Both the position numbers and the translations under genes were made by a program. A DNA stretch of 9,133 nt from positions 1-9,133 of the forward strand of contig WRDA01000042.1 in the NCBI GenBank assembly GCA_009783675.1, given 5' to 3'. Source of the stretch: Symbiobacteriaceae bacterium. Lineage in GTDB: Bacteria > Bacillota > JAAYKD01 > WRDA01. Positions 1 through 6,802 of this stretch are shown piece by piece. How positions within the stretch are numbered: position 1 is the stretch's first letter; each line of letters begins with the position of its first letter. The notes below the pieces were generated by a model. It saw only the letters and a program-made list of their open reading frames with translations. It ran no database searches and was not told the origin of the DNA.

Positions 1-2199
1 AAATTCAGCGCTGCCAACCGCCAGTTGAACACGCAAATGAAGTCTACTGGTGAGGTTATGGCAATCGGTCGCTCTCTTCCGGAGGCTTTACAGAAAGCGG
101 TACGCTCTTTGGAGCAGGGATACAGAGCGGTTTATGATCCTGCTTTCCTTTCACTGGATCGGACCGAGTTGCTGACAGCAATTACCAGGGGAGATGATCA
201 GCGCCTTTTTCTGTTGCTGGAAGCTTTAAGGCGTGGTTTTTCACCTGCTGAGCTCTATGATATCTCATTGATCGATCTCTTTTTTCTCCATCAGATGCAA
301 CGTCTCGTCTTCATGGAGGATAAGATTGCGGAAGCAAAAAGGAAGCGAGCAGAACTTGATCAGGATTTGGCGCCTGCTGATTGCGATCTCTCCATTGAGG
401 TACTTCGTGAAGCAAAGCGTCTGGGCTTTGCTGATGAGGAGATCGCCAGGCTGTACGGAGTAGACTGTCGTAGCGTTGCCTGCCGACGTAAGGAATTGGG
501 TATTAACCGGACCTACAAGTTGGTAGATACCTGCGCAGCGGAGTATCCTTCCCAGACACCGTATTACTATGCTACTTTTGAAGACGAGGATGAAGTAACT
601 CCTCTGGGTGATAAGACGGTAGTAGTTATCGGATCGGGTCCAATTCGCATCGGTCAGGGCATAGAGTTCGATTACTGTTCGGTCCATGCGGTGCAAGCTT
701 TACAAAGTGCAGGATATAAGGCGGTTATGGTAAACAATAACCCTGAAACTGTGTCGACCGACTTCAATGTATCCGACCGCCTCTACTTCGAACCTCTGAT
801 GGAGGAAGAGGTCCTGGAGATATTGGAGCGCGAACAACCATATGGAGTCCTGGTCCAGTTCGGAGGACAGACAGCTATCAATCTGGCTGCATCAATTGCC
901 GCAGCTGGCTTCTCCATCCTGGGCTCTTCTTTAGAGACCATCGACCTGGCAGAAGACCGCGAACGATTCGAAGCTCTTCTGGAGAAGCTCTCACTCCGAA
1001 GGCCAGCTGCTCGTGCAGTGCGTTCCCTCGCAGAAGCGTATAAGGCAGTTGAAGTTCTGGGCTTTCCTGTCTTGGTGCGTCCTTCATATGTTCTGGGGGG
1101 ACGTGGTATGGAAATCTGTCACTCTGTTGACGAGTTGGCAGGTTTTCTGCAGGAAGCTGCCAGGGTTACTCCTCAGCATCCGGTGCTGATCGATCGCTAT
1201 CTTCACGGGCAGGAGCTGGAAGTGGATGCTCTTGCCGATGGTGAGGATGTCATCATCGTTGGGATAATGGAACATATCGAACGCGCGGGTGTTCATTCAG
1301 GTGATTCCCTGGCTGTGTATCCCTGGTATCATCTGCAACCCTGGCTGATCGAATCGATTTGCGAAGCCACACGTAAACTGGCTTTGGGCCTTCAGGTCAA
1401 AGGTCTGATTAATATCCAGTTTGTGGCTTTGGATCATGAGCTTTTCATCATTGAGGTTAACCCTCGCTCCAGTCGCACTGTTCCCTTCCTTTCCAAGGTT
1501 TCCGGATTGCCAATGGTTCAGGTTGCTACTCGGGTTTCCCTAGGAGAGAGTTTACGATCTCAGGGGCTGTATGAGGATGCCACTCCGCGTCTCAGGGATA
1601 CCCTCTGGTCTGCAGGGAGTTTCTACGCTGTCAAGGCTCCGGTTTTTAGCTGGGCTAAACTGAGAGGAGTAGAGATTGGCCTCGGTCCAGAAATGAAGTC
1701 TACAGGTGAAGTAATCGGCATCGCTCCAAATTTTGAAGAGGCTCTGGCCAGAGCCTTCTGGGCTTCCGGCTGGAAACCAGGAGAACAAAGAGGGCTTTTG
1801 GCAACAATTGCTGAAAGGGACAAACCGGAAGCCATTCCTCTCATCAAGCAACTCTGGCGAGCTGGTTATAAAGTTTATGCCACGAAGGGCACTCTGGATG
1901 CTTTGAAAGAGGCTCAGGTTCCAGCAGTATTTCGCGACAAAATCGGACGTGCGTCACCTACTGTGCTGGATGCTATTACTGCAGGTGAAGTTGATCTGGT
2001 GATAAACACAGTGACCAAGGGTAAGCTTCCTGAACGTCAGGGTTTTATGATTCGGCGCAGTGCAGTGGAACATGATTGCCGCTATTTTACTTCTTTAGAC
2101 ACTGTCGCTTCTTTTTGGCGCTGTCTGGGTTATCTTGGTAATACTGCGAATCTGAAGCCAAAGACCCTCCAGGAATATCTGGGGCGACTGCGGGATTAA
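1..2199 (+). CDS. carB: Carbamoyl-phosphate synthase large subunit, 5'-truncated
   Basis: The large (ammonia-using) subunit makes carbamoyl phosphate from bicarbonate, ammonia released by CarA, and two ATP, feeding pyrimidine and arginine synthesis in the cytoplasm. The frame is open from base 1 (KFSAANRQL then NTQMKSTGEV), so the gene starts outside the window; about 732 of a usual 1,070 residues are visible and the apparent TTG at 25 is not a start. Numbering from base 1: the end of the first synthetase half and the oligomerisation region (to about 195), the second pre-ATP-grasp fold with GSGP at 211-214, the ATP loop RPSYVLGGRGME at 360-371, metal ligands Q473, E485 and N487 (EVNPRSSRT), and a C-terminal MGS-like allosteric domain from about 598 with INTVTKGK. 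The repeated MKSTGEV at 13 and 565 reflects CarB's known internal duplication. No frameshift or missing key residue is seen. pyrK follows, supporting a pyrimidine-operon copy rather than an arginine-specific one. Confidence 0.97.
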   Translation, partial: KFSAANRQLNTQMKSTGEVMAIGRSLPEALQKAVRSLEQGYRAVYDPAFLSLDRTELLTAITRGDDQRLFLLLEALRRGFSPAELYDISLIDLFFLHQMQRLVFMEDKIAEAKRKRAELDQDLAPADCDLSIEVLREAKRLGFADEEIARLYGVDCRSVACRRKELGINRTYKLVDTCAAEYPSQTPYYYATFEDEDEVTPLGDKTVVVIGSGPIRIGQGIEFDYCSVHAVQALQSAGYKAVMVNNNPETVSTDFNVSDRLYFEPLMEEEVLEILEREQPYGVLVQFGGQTAINLAASIAAAGFSILGSSLETIDLAEDRERFEALLEKLSLRRPAARAVRSLAEAYKAVEVLGFPVLVRPSYVLGGRGMEICHSVDELAGFLQEAARVTPQHPVLIDRYLHGQELEVDALADGEDVIIVGIMEHIERAGVHSGDSLAVYPWYHLQPWLIESICEATRKLALGLQVKGLINIQFVALDHELFIIEVNPRSSRTVPFLSKVSGLPMVQVATRVSLGESLRSQGLYEDATPRLRDTLWSAGSFYAVKAPVFSWAKLRGVEIGLGPEMKSTGEVIGIAPNFEEALARAFWASGWKPGEQRGLLATIAERDKPEAIPLIKQLWRAGYKVYATKGTLDALKEAQVPAVFRDKIGRASPTVLDAITAGEVDLVINTVTKGKLPERQGFMIRRSAVEHDCRYFTSLDTVASFWRCLGYLGNTANLKPKTLQEYLGRLRD

Positions 2200-2215
2200 G
2201 GTTTCTAATGCAGGT

Positions 2216-2222
2216 GAGGTGA
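2216..2222 (+). promoter_or_regulatory. Ribosome binding site that decides the pyrK start
   Basis: GAGGTGA matches the 16S anti-Shine-Dalgarno sequence without a mismatch. It overlaps the in-frame GTG at 2219, so it cannot serve that codon, but it sits 5 bases before TTG at 2228 (8 bases counting from GAGG). This favours TTG 2228 as the real pyrK start. Confidence 0.7.
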
Positions 2223-2227
2223 GTACT

Positions 2228-3019
2228 TTGCAGGTTCAGGCTGTTGTTACGTATCAAGAAGAGATCGCCCGGGGAATATGGCGTATGCAGGCTTTGGCTC
2301 CCGCAATGGTACTCTTTATGCAACCAGGGCAGTTTGTGCATCTTCTCCCTCATGATTTGACTCTCAGCTCCGATCCGCTGCTCAGGAGACCTTTGAGCCT
2401 GGCTGCTTTCAATTCGGATAAAGGTACTTTTGAGGTAATCTATCAGGTTGTGGGGCGGGGGACAAGGTTACTGAGCCTCTATACTGTCGGAGATAGTCTG
2501 GATACTATGGGTCCCCTGGGAAATCCTTTTCCCCTGCCAGCGAAAACTCAGAAAAGGATTGCCATGGTGGCAGGTGGCATAGGCTTGCCTCCTCTGTATC
2601 CCCTGGCACGTCTCCTGATGGAGAGAGGTTATGATCTCTTCCTTTTTCATGGCTTACGAGAAAAAAAACTGGCGATAATGCAAAGGGATTTTGAACAAAT
2701 TGGTCTTCCGATTCGTCATTACACTAATGATGGTTCACTAGGTATGCCAGGGCTGGTTACGACGAAACTTCATGAAGAGCTGCGCGAGCTTGGTGTCGAC
2801 CTGGTATATGCCTGCGGTCCCAAGGGAATGCTGGTTGCCTTGCAACAGATTCTCAGGGAAGCAGGGATCCCCGGCTGGTTTTCTCTGGAAAATCATCTGG
2901 CATGTGGCGTTGGAGCATGTCTCGGTTGCACGGTAAGGATTATTCAGGATGGGAATTGGCGTTATGCGCTCCTCTGCCAGGATGGACCAGCTTTTGCCAG
3001 CGAGGAGGTGCTCTTTTAA
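2228..3019 (+). CDS. pyrK: Dihydroorotate dehydrogenase B, electron transfer subunit
   Basis: PyrK carries FAD and a 2Fe-2S cluster and passes electrons from the FMN of PyrD to NAD+, forming the class 1B heterotetramer with PyrD. From the TTG start the protein has 263 residues, normal for the family. It shows the FAD-binding RRPLS at 53-57, the ferredoxin-reductase-type nucleotide motif GGIG at 116-119, the ACGP motif at 195-198, and four cluster cysteines at C226, C231, C234 and C250 in a C-x4-C-x2-C-x15-C arrangement. An in-frame GTG at 2219 would add three residues but overlaps the Shine-Dalgarno. The gene starts 28 bases after carB and its stop TAA shares one base with the pyrD ATG, indicating an operon and probable translational coupling that would help match subunit amounts. 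Confidence 0.95.
   Translation: MQVQAVVTYQEEIARGIWRMQALAPAMVLFMQPGQFVHLLPHDLTLSSDPLLRRPLSLAAFNSDKGTFEVIYQVVGRGTRLLSLYTVGDSLDTMGPLGNPFPLPAKTQKRIAMVAGGIGLPPLYPLARLLMERGYDLFLFHGLREKKLAIMQRDFEQIGLPIRHYTNDGSLGMPGLVTTKLHEELRELGVDLVYACGPKGMLVALQQILREAGIPGWFSLENHLACGVGACLGCTVRIIQDGNWRYALLCQDGPAFASEEVLF
3003..3010 (+). promoter_or_regulatory. Ribosome binding site of pyrD inside pyrK
   Basis: AGGAGGTG, a near-perfect Shine-Dalgarno, lies in the last codons of pyrK, 8 bases before the pyrD ATG at 3019. It fixes the pyrD start there and argues against an earlier in-frame start within pyrK. Confidence 0.85.
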
Positions 3020-3951
3020 TGCCTGATCTGTCAGTCTCACTGGTAAACAGGGATGGTCAGACCTTCCTTTCTTTGAAAAACCCGGTTACCGTGGCTTCGG
3101 GAACCTTTGGCAGCGGATTGGAATACGCTTCATACTGTGACCTGGGCTGTCTGGGAGCATTAACTACTAAAGCAGTGACCTTAGAATCCCGCCAGGGTAA
3201 CCCTGGCCAAAGGGTGTATGAGACACCCGCTGGAATGCTTAACTCGATAGGACTGATGAACTCCGGAGTGGAGCACTTTTGTCACGAGGTACTTCCTCAG
3301 TTACGTCAGATAGATAATCTTCCTCTCATTGTCAACGTAAGCGGTTCTACAGTTAAGGAGTATGCGGCAGTCGCCGAAAGGTTAAACGCAGAACAGGGCA
3401 TAGCGGCCTTGGAAATTAATGTTTCCTGCCCCAATGTTCATGAGGGCGGGATGGCTTTTGGCACCTCGCCAGGGACTACGGCAATGGTTACCCAAGCGGT
3501 CAGAAAACGAACTAAGCTACCCATCTTCATCAAGCTTACCCCCAATGTTACGGATATTGCACCTATAGTACGAGCAGTCGAAGATGCTGGCGCTGATGGT
3601 TTCAGCTTGATTAATACAGTCTTAGGTATGGCTATCGATATAGATGCTCGTAAACCAGTATTTTCGGCTATCTTTGCCGGATTATCAGGACCAGCTGTAC
3701 GGCCAATAGCTTTGCGTATGGTTTACCAGGTCTACCAGGTGAGTAAACTACCAATCATAGGCATGGGTGGCATCTCCACCTGGCAGGACGCTTTGCAGTT
3801 TATTCTGGCCGGTGCCAGTGTCATTGCGGTAGGAACGGCGAACTTTGCTAACCCCAGGGTAACCATGGATATTATCCAGGGTCTTCAGAGCTACTGTAGC
3901 CATCAGGGTGTAGATCATCTTCAGGAACTCGTAGGGTTGGCTCATAAATAA
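3019..3951 (+). CDS. pyrD: Dihydroorotate dehydrogenase B, catalytic subunit
   Basis: This cytoplasmic FMN enzyme oxidises dihydroorotate to orotate, the fourth step of UMP synthesis, and with PyrK uses NAD+ as acceptor. The 310-residue length is that of class 1B catalytic subunits. It is a single TIM barrel with NPVTVASGTFGSG at 21-33, FMN-contacting K51 in TTKAVT, the substrate-loop region SIGLMNSG at 76-83, NVSCPN at 134-139 with the class 1 active-site base C137 (cysteine rather than the serine of membrane-bound class 2 enzymes), IKLTPN at 171-176, INT at 198-200, and phosphate-binding GMGGI at 248-252 and GTANF at 272-276. The ATG overlaps the pyrK stop in TAATG behind a strong Shine-Dalgarno. 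No pyrF or pyrE follows in this window. I named it pyrD; the pyrDB label would also fit. Confidence 0.96.
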   Translation: MPDLSVSLVNRDGQTFLSLKNPVTVASGTFGSGLEYASYCDLGCLGALTTKAVTLESRQGNPGQRVYETPAGMLNSIGLMNSGVEHFCHEVLPQLRQIDNLPLIVNVSGSTVKEYAAVAERLNAEQGIAALEINVSCPNVHEGGMAFGTSPGTTAMVTQAVRKRTKLPIFIKLTPNVTDIAPIVRAVEDAGADGFSLINTVLGMAIDIDARKPVFSAIFAGLSGPAVRPIALRMVYQVYQVSKLPIIGMGGISTWQDALQFILAGASVIAVGTANFANPRVTMDIIQGLQSYCSHQGVDHLQELVGLAHK

Positions 3952-3991
3952 TACGGTTGCATTGTTTAGCGGGACGCAGGAGCGAAGCTTC

Positions 3992-4020
3992 TTGACATCG
4001 TCGGATATGGGTATTATGAT
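3992..4020 (+). promoter_or_regulatory. Sigma-A type promoter for the LCP gene
   Basis: A perfect TTGACA -35 box at 3992-3997 and TATGAT (5 of 6 matches to TATAAT) at 4015-4020 are separated by 17 bases, the optimal spacing. Transcription would start near 4026-4028 and give a leader of about 55 bases before the GTG at 4083. I see no intrinsic terminator between pyrD and this promoter, so some read-through from the pyr operon into the LCP gene is possible. Confidence 0.75.
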
Positions 4021-4030
4021 ATGGGACAAG

Positions 4031-4045
4031 CCATTAGCTAAATGG
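4031..4045 (+). repeat. Short near-palindrome in the LCP leader
   Basis: CCATTAGCTAAATGG has five-base arms (CCATT/AATGG) around a five-base centre and is one T short of a full 16-base palindrome. It lies a few bases past the predicted transcription start. It could be a weak operator or a small RNA hairpin, but so short a match can occur by chance in AT-rich leader sequence. Confidence 0.3.
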
Positions 4046-4070
4046 AATAACTTAAAAGCAGATCAAGACG

Positions 4071-4077
4071 GGAGGTG
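4071..4077 (+). promoter_or_regulatory. Ribosome binding site fixing the GTG start of the LCP gene
   Basis: GGAGGTG lies 5 bases before GTG at 4083 (7 bases from the end of GGAGG), a near-ideal arrangement that supports the non-ATG start. Confidence 0.85.
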
Positions 4078-4082
4078 CATTC

Positions 4083-5468
4083 GTGCCCGTAACTCCGGAT
4101 CCTGACACCAAACCACTGAGAAAAGGGTTTATCAGCGTTACTACGGTAGCAGGTGCTCCCAAAGCAACAGAACCTAGGCAAAAAAAGCCTTCCAGCAAAG
4201 AAGGCTTCTTCGGGCTGAACTGGAAGACGGCATTGATAGCCGGGGTAGCAGTAGTCGCAGTCATATCTCTGTCTACATTCTTCTTCTTTATTCAGTCATT
4301 ATATAGTCAGCCCATCGGGTTACCGGTTGTACCTACTGTGTATAGCTCGATTCCAAGCATTCCTGTTCTGGTCGAAGATCTCGCAGTACTGGATAATCGG
4401 ACCAACTTTCTGGTCATGGGTGTCGATGAGAGTGAATGGGATGTGGGTCGTTCGGATACGATGATCCTGGTCTCTGTTCCTGCAGATGGAGAGCCAATTG
4501 TCCTGATTTCCATCCCCAGGGACACGATGGTCCCCCTCTCGGAGACCAATGCCTACGAGAAGATCAATCACCTGTATCCCTGGTATGGACCGGAGTTTGC
4601 GACGAATACTGTCAGTCGCCTTCTGGATATACCTATTGTCGGTTTCGTGGTGGTCAATCTGGAAGGGTTTGTCAAGCTGGTTAATGAGCTGGGCGGTGTC
4701 CTGGTAGATATCGGTCCTCTACCTTTGTATTATAGTGACCCATATCAGGATCTCCTGATCAACCTCCCTGCCGGAGAGCATCGTCTGGATGGTGATCAGG
4801 CCATGCATTATGTACGCTACCGTAATGATGCCAATGCCGATATTGGAAGGATCGAGAGGCAGCATAACTTCCTGAATGCCTTGATGGCTGAGTTCAGGAC
4901 TAATAACTATAGCGTGACTAAGATCCCGGCTTTGCTTACCACTGCTTTAAATATGGTTACGACAAATATACCGTTTAACACCCTACTATCCATAGCCGGA
5001 TCGGTTCTGAAAAGCATCGATGTGGAGATGGAGCATGTAGTACTGGAAGGTAATGGGTTGATGTATAATGGCCTGGCCTATTATATTTTACGCTATGAAG
5101 ATTCACTAAACCAGATTGCCGAGGCATTATTCCCCGAGGCTGAGCGGTATAAGTATGTTCAGGAGCATCTCAACGAACCGTGGGTAAGAGAGTATGAGTG
5201 GTTACGCGCAGAGTTGTACGCTCAAGCTTTGCAGGAGTGGCAACGTAACTACTATGGCATAAGTACACCCGATGACAGTGACGATTACACTGAGGATGTA
5301 AATGAAGACGAAGACGTTTTATTTCCGGACGAATCAGATGATCCGGAGTTCTTAGGTGGTTACGAAGATGAAGGTCTGCTGACTGAAGATGAGGACGACT
5401 TAGGCGTTACTGACGAAGAATATATAGAATACATAGGAGACGAAGAGGAAGAGGAAAGCGGAGGGTAA
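4083..5468 (+). CDS. LytR-CpsA-Psr (LCP) family cell-wall ligase with acidic C-terminal tail
   Basis: LCP proteins are membrane-anchored enzymes that move lipid-linked glycopolymers such as teichoic acid or capsule onto peptidoglycan outside the cell. This 461-residue protein has a basic cytoplasmic N-terminus of about 46 residues, one membrane helix at about 48-71, and an extracellular LCP domain at about 104-272. Family residues are present: MGVDESEWDVGRSDTM with R123 and D125, SIPRDTMV with R146 and D147, KINHLY at 160-165, the GEHRLDGDQAMHYVRYR stretch at 231-247, and R256, R259 and Q260 in the GRIERQ helix that contacts the lipid pyrophosphate. After about residue 393 it ends in 68 residues with 33 Asp/Glu and no Lys, Arg or His. 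It has its own promoter and terminator and appears monocistronic. The substrate polymer cannot be told from sequence. Confidence 0.93.
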   Translation: MPVTPDPDTKPLRKGFISVTTVAGAPKATEPRQKKPSSKEGFFGLNWKTALIAGVAVVAVISLSTFFFFIQSLYSQPIGLPVVPTVYSSIPSIPVLVEDLAVLDNRTNFLVMGVDESEWDVGRSDTMILVSVPADGEPIVLISIPRDTMVPLSETNAYEKINHLYPWYGPEFATNTVSRLLDIPIVGFVVVNLEGFVKLVNELGGVLVDIGPLPLYYSDPYQDLLINLPAGEHRLDGDQAMHYVRYRNDANADIGRIERQHNFLNALMAEFRTNNYSVTKIPALLTTALNMVTTNIPFNTLLSIAGSVLKSIDVEMEHVVLEGNGLMYNGLAYYILRYEDSLNQIAEALFPEAERYKYVQEHLNEPWVREYEWLRAELYAQALQEWQRNYYGISTPDDSDDYTEDVNEDEDVLFPDESDDPEFLGGYEDEGLLTEDEDDLGVTDEEYIEYIGDEEEEESGG

Positions 5469-5500
5469 AGGATCGCTGAAGCTTAAAACCTGAATAGAAT

Positions 5501-5542
5501 ATACCGCCCCGAGGGAGCAGGCGCTCTTCGGGGCGGTATTTT
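5501..5542 (+). terminator. Intrinsic terminator of the LCP gene, probably bidirectional
   Basis: A perfect 12-base-pair, GC-rich stem (ATACCGCCCCGA at 5501-5512 with TCGGGGCGGTAT at 5528-5539) is followed by TTTT at 5539-5542. Inside the loop GAGC at 5515-5518 can pair with GCTC at 5523-5526, extending the hairpin. It lies 32 bases after the LCP stop. Read on the minus strand, the stem is followed by the T-rich ATTCTATTC and lies 17 bases past the stop of the convergent stalk-domain gene, so it likely ends both transcripts. The U-tract is short in both directions. Confidence 0.85.
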
Positions 5543-5556
5543 GCATACTCATTTCC

Positions 5557-6771
5557 TTATGGTCGGGGAATTCCTTCTATCTTACCGTAAGTAAGATCGC
5601 AGACGATCAGGGGATGAAAACCCTCCGTTACCATTTGACCCTCGTGAAGGAGGATTTCCTGGTATGTTATACTTTTTAGCGACCACTCATCCAAAGAAAA
5701 GCGGTAAGTCATAAGAACAATGCAATCCTCTTCCTCCATTACCAGTTTCTGGCTCAGATGCTGCAGCTCAAAGTACCATTGCCCTTCGTCCTCAAATACC
5801 GGACGACCTCCTGGAGGATGGTTGAGTTCAAAGAAGGGCAGCGCAGGCCTGAGAGGGAGTTCAGTGCCCTGGTCAATCTGCTCTTGCCATGAATAACCAT
5901 CTGTTGAACGGAAAACTTGCAGCTCGCTATACACGGAGGATCCGACTCCTGGTGACTGTAGCTGGAGCAGATGATCTTCCGATCTGGCTTGATAGTCGAA
6001 GGAACTTTGCCAGATGAGATCCAGACTCGCATCGAAACGTGTCACCCCGTACTTAATCAGGACGCCATCCAGAGTGGTCTTCTCTGCGATGGTAAGTGGA
6101 CTGTTGCGTAATAATTGCATCGCACTTAGTAATACTTGGTTGACTTGAGATTCAGCCAAGTTATTGTACTGAGGAGATCTACCGAGATAGAGAGTACTAG
6201 CCGGAGCTCCTTGATAGTCGTAACTCAGTCCGAGTAAGTCATGGATGAAGTACCAGGTTAAAGGCAGATAGGTAATGTCAGCATAATTAAGCAGAGGCCA
6301 CACCTGAGTTGCGTTATCGATGGTTTCCTCGCCTATGGTCACCATATAGTTGACAATGCTGGCCTGGATTCTGGTGCCTGGTACACGATCGGCACTCGTC
6401 GAAGGTAGAGTATCCTGGATCAGAGCTATAATCGGGATAGAAGGATTGGCCTTTACGCTCAGATGAGGACCGGTCATGGTGAATCCGGTTTGTAAACCTA
6501 AAGCACGGCAAAGGTTCCAGGTGAGAGGAACATAGGTTATTTCCCGGTAAGTCAGCAGAGGATACAGAGCACGCCTGCCATCGACTATTTCGCTGTTGAT
6601 TCGCAACTGAGCTACTGCTATCTGAGCATCCACCATCTGTGGTGAAAGCTGGGAAGCCCACACAGTAGGGCGGATAAGCACCACGCATAGCAGTAATCCA
6701 AGCAGAACACCCGAAATACAATTGGTTGTAACTCTATTATGACGAAGTAAGAGCGGGTCGTTAGCAGGCAT
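5557..6771 (-). CDS. Secreted protein with two stalk (copper-amine-oxidase-N-like) repeats, function unknown
   Basis: The 404-residue protein begins with a basic, then hydrophobic segment (about 16-36) ending in TVWA-S, a plausible signal peptidase I site after A39; it could also stay anchored by this helix. Two repeats follow: YPLLTYREITYVPLTW at 70-85 and WPLLNYADITYLPLTW at 158-173, each followed by a helix ending in LGL. These match the short beta-rich 'stalk' or copper-amine-oxidase N-terminal-like unit common in exported Clostridia proteins; no copper site or oxidase domain is present. Residues about 200-404 are rich in Trp, Tyr and acidic residues, and I recognise no family there. The start is ATG 6771, chosen because AAGGAG lies 7 bases upstream; an in-frame TTG at 6777 is only one base from it. 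It is the last gene of the minus-strand cluster, 31 bases after the M14 gene. A cell-surface or wall-associated role is inferred only from the signal and repeats. Confidence 0.82.
   Translation of the reverse strand: MPANDPLLLRHNRVTTNCISGVLLGLLLCVVLIRPTVWASQLSPQMVDAQIAVAQLRINSEIVDGRRALYPLLTYREITYVPLTWNLCRALGLQTGFTMTGPHLSVKANPSIPIIALIQDTLPSTSADRVPGTRIQASIVNYMVTIGEETIDNATQVWPLLNYADITYLPLTWYFIHDLLGLSYDYQGAPASTLYLGRSPQYNNLAESQVNQVLLSAMQLLRNSPLTIAEKTTLDGVLIKYGVTRFDASLDLIWQSSFDYQARSEDHLLQLQSPGVGSSVYSELQVFRSTDGYSWQEQIDQGTELPLRPALPFFELNHPPGGRPVFEDEGQWYFELQHLSQKLVMEEEDCIVLMTYRFSLDEWSLKSITYQEILLHEGQMVTEGFHPLIVCDLTYGKIEGIPRP
6223..6300 (-). repeat. Second stalk-domain core repeat
   Basis: This encodes residues 158-183 (WPLLNYADITYLPLTW plus the LGLS helix). 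It is the divergent partner of the unit at 6490-6564, sharing the PLL-Y-ITY-PLTW core and closing LGL. The similarity is at protein level, so it is an old domain duplication rather than a recent DNA repeat. Confidence 0.75.
6490..6564 (-). repeat. First stalk-domain core repeat
   Basis: This encodes residues 70-94 (YPLLTYREITYVPLTW plus the LGLQ helix), the first of the two copper-amine-oxidase-N-like units of the secreted protein. Confidence 0.75.
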
Positions 6772-6778
6772 GATCAAA

Positions 6779-6785
6779 CTCCTTC
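6779..6785 (-). promoter_or_regulatory. Ribosome binding site that decides the stalk-protein start
   Basis: On the minus strand GAAGGAG sits 7 bases before ATG at 6771 and only 1 base before the in-frame TTG at 6777, so ATG is the better start. It lies in the 31-base gap after the M14 stop codon. Confidence 0.8.
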
Positions 6786-6802
6786 ATATGGTTTTTCAGA
6801 AC

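Noticed and set aside
25..27. TTG as the carB start
   Set aside because: Codons before it continue a CarB-like sequence, and the visible part lacks the whole first ATP-grasp half, so this is a window cut.
265..696. 143-codon minus-strand reading frame opposite carB
   Set aside because: It lies wholly inside the well-conserved carB frame, has no recognisable motif, and is best seen as a shadow.
37..1730. Repeated MKSTGEV-coding segments (near 37 and 1693) as a recent duplication
   Set aside because: This reflects the ancient internal duplication present in all CarB proteins.
2902..3018. Longer in-frame start for pyrD inside pyrK
   Set aside because: The extra 39 codons give a Trp- and Cys-rich peptide unlike any PyrD N-terminus, and the strong AGGAGGTG points to ATG 3019.
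3984..3991. GAAGCTTC palindrome after pyrD as a terminator
   Set aside because: It is only eight bases, leaves no loop and has no T-run behind it.
6314..6721. 135-codon second minus-strand frame within the stalk-protein gene
   Set aside because: It overlaps the signal peptide and both stalk repeats in another frame and has a composition typical of out-of-frame translation.
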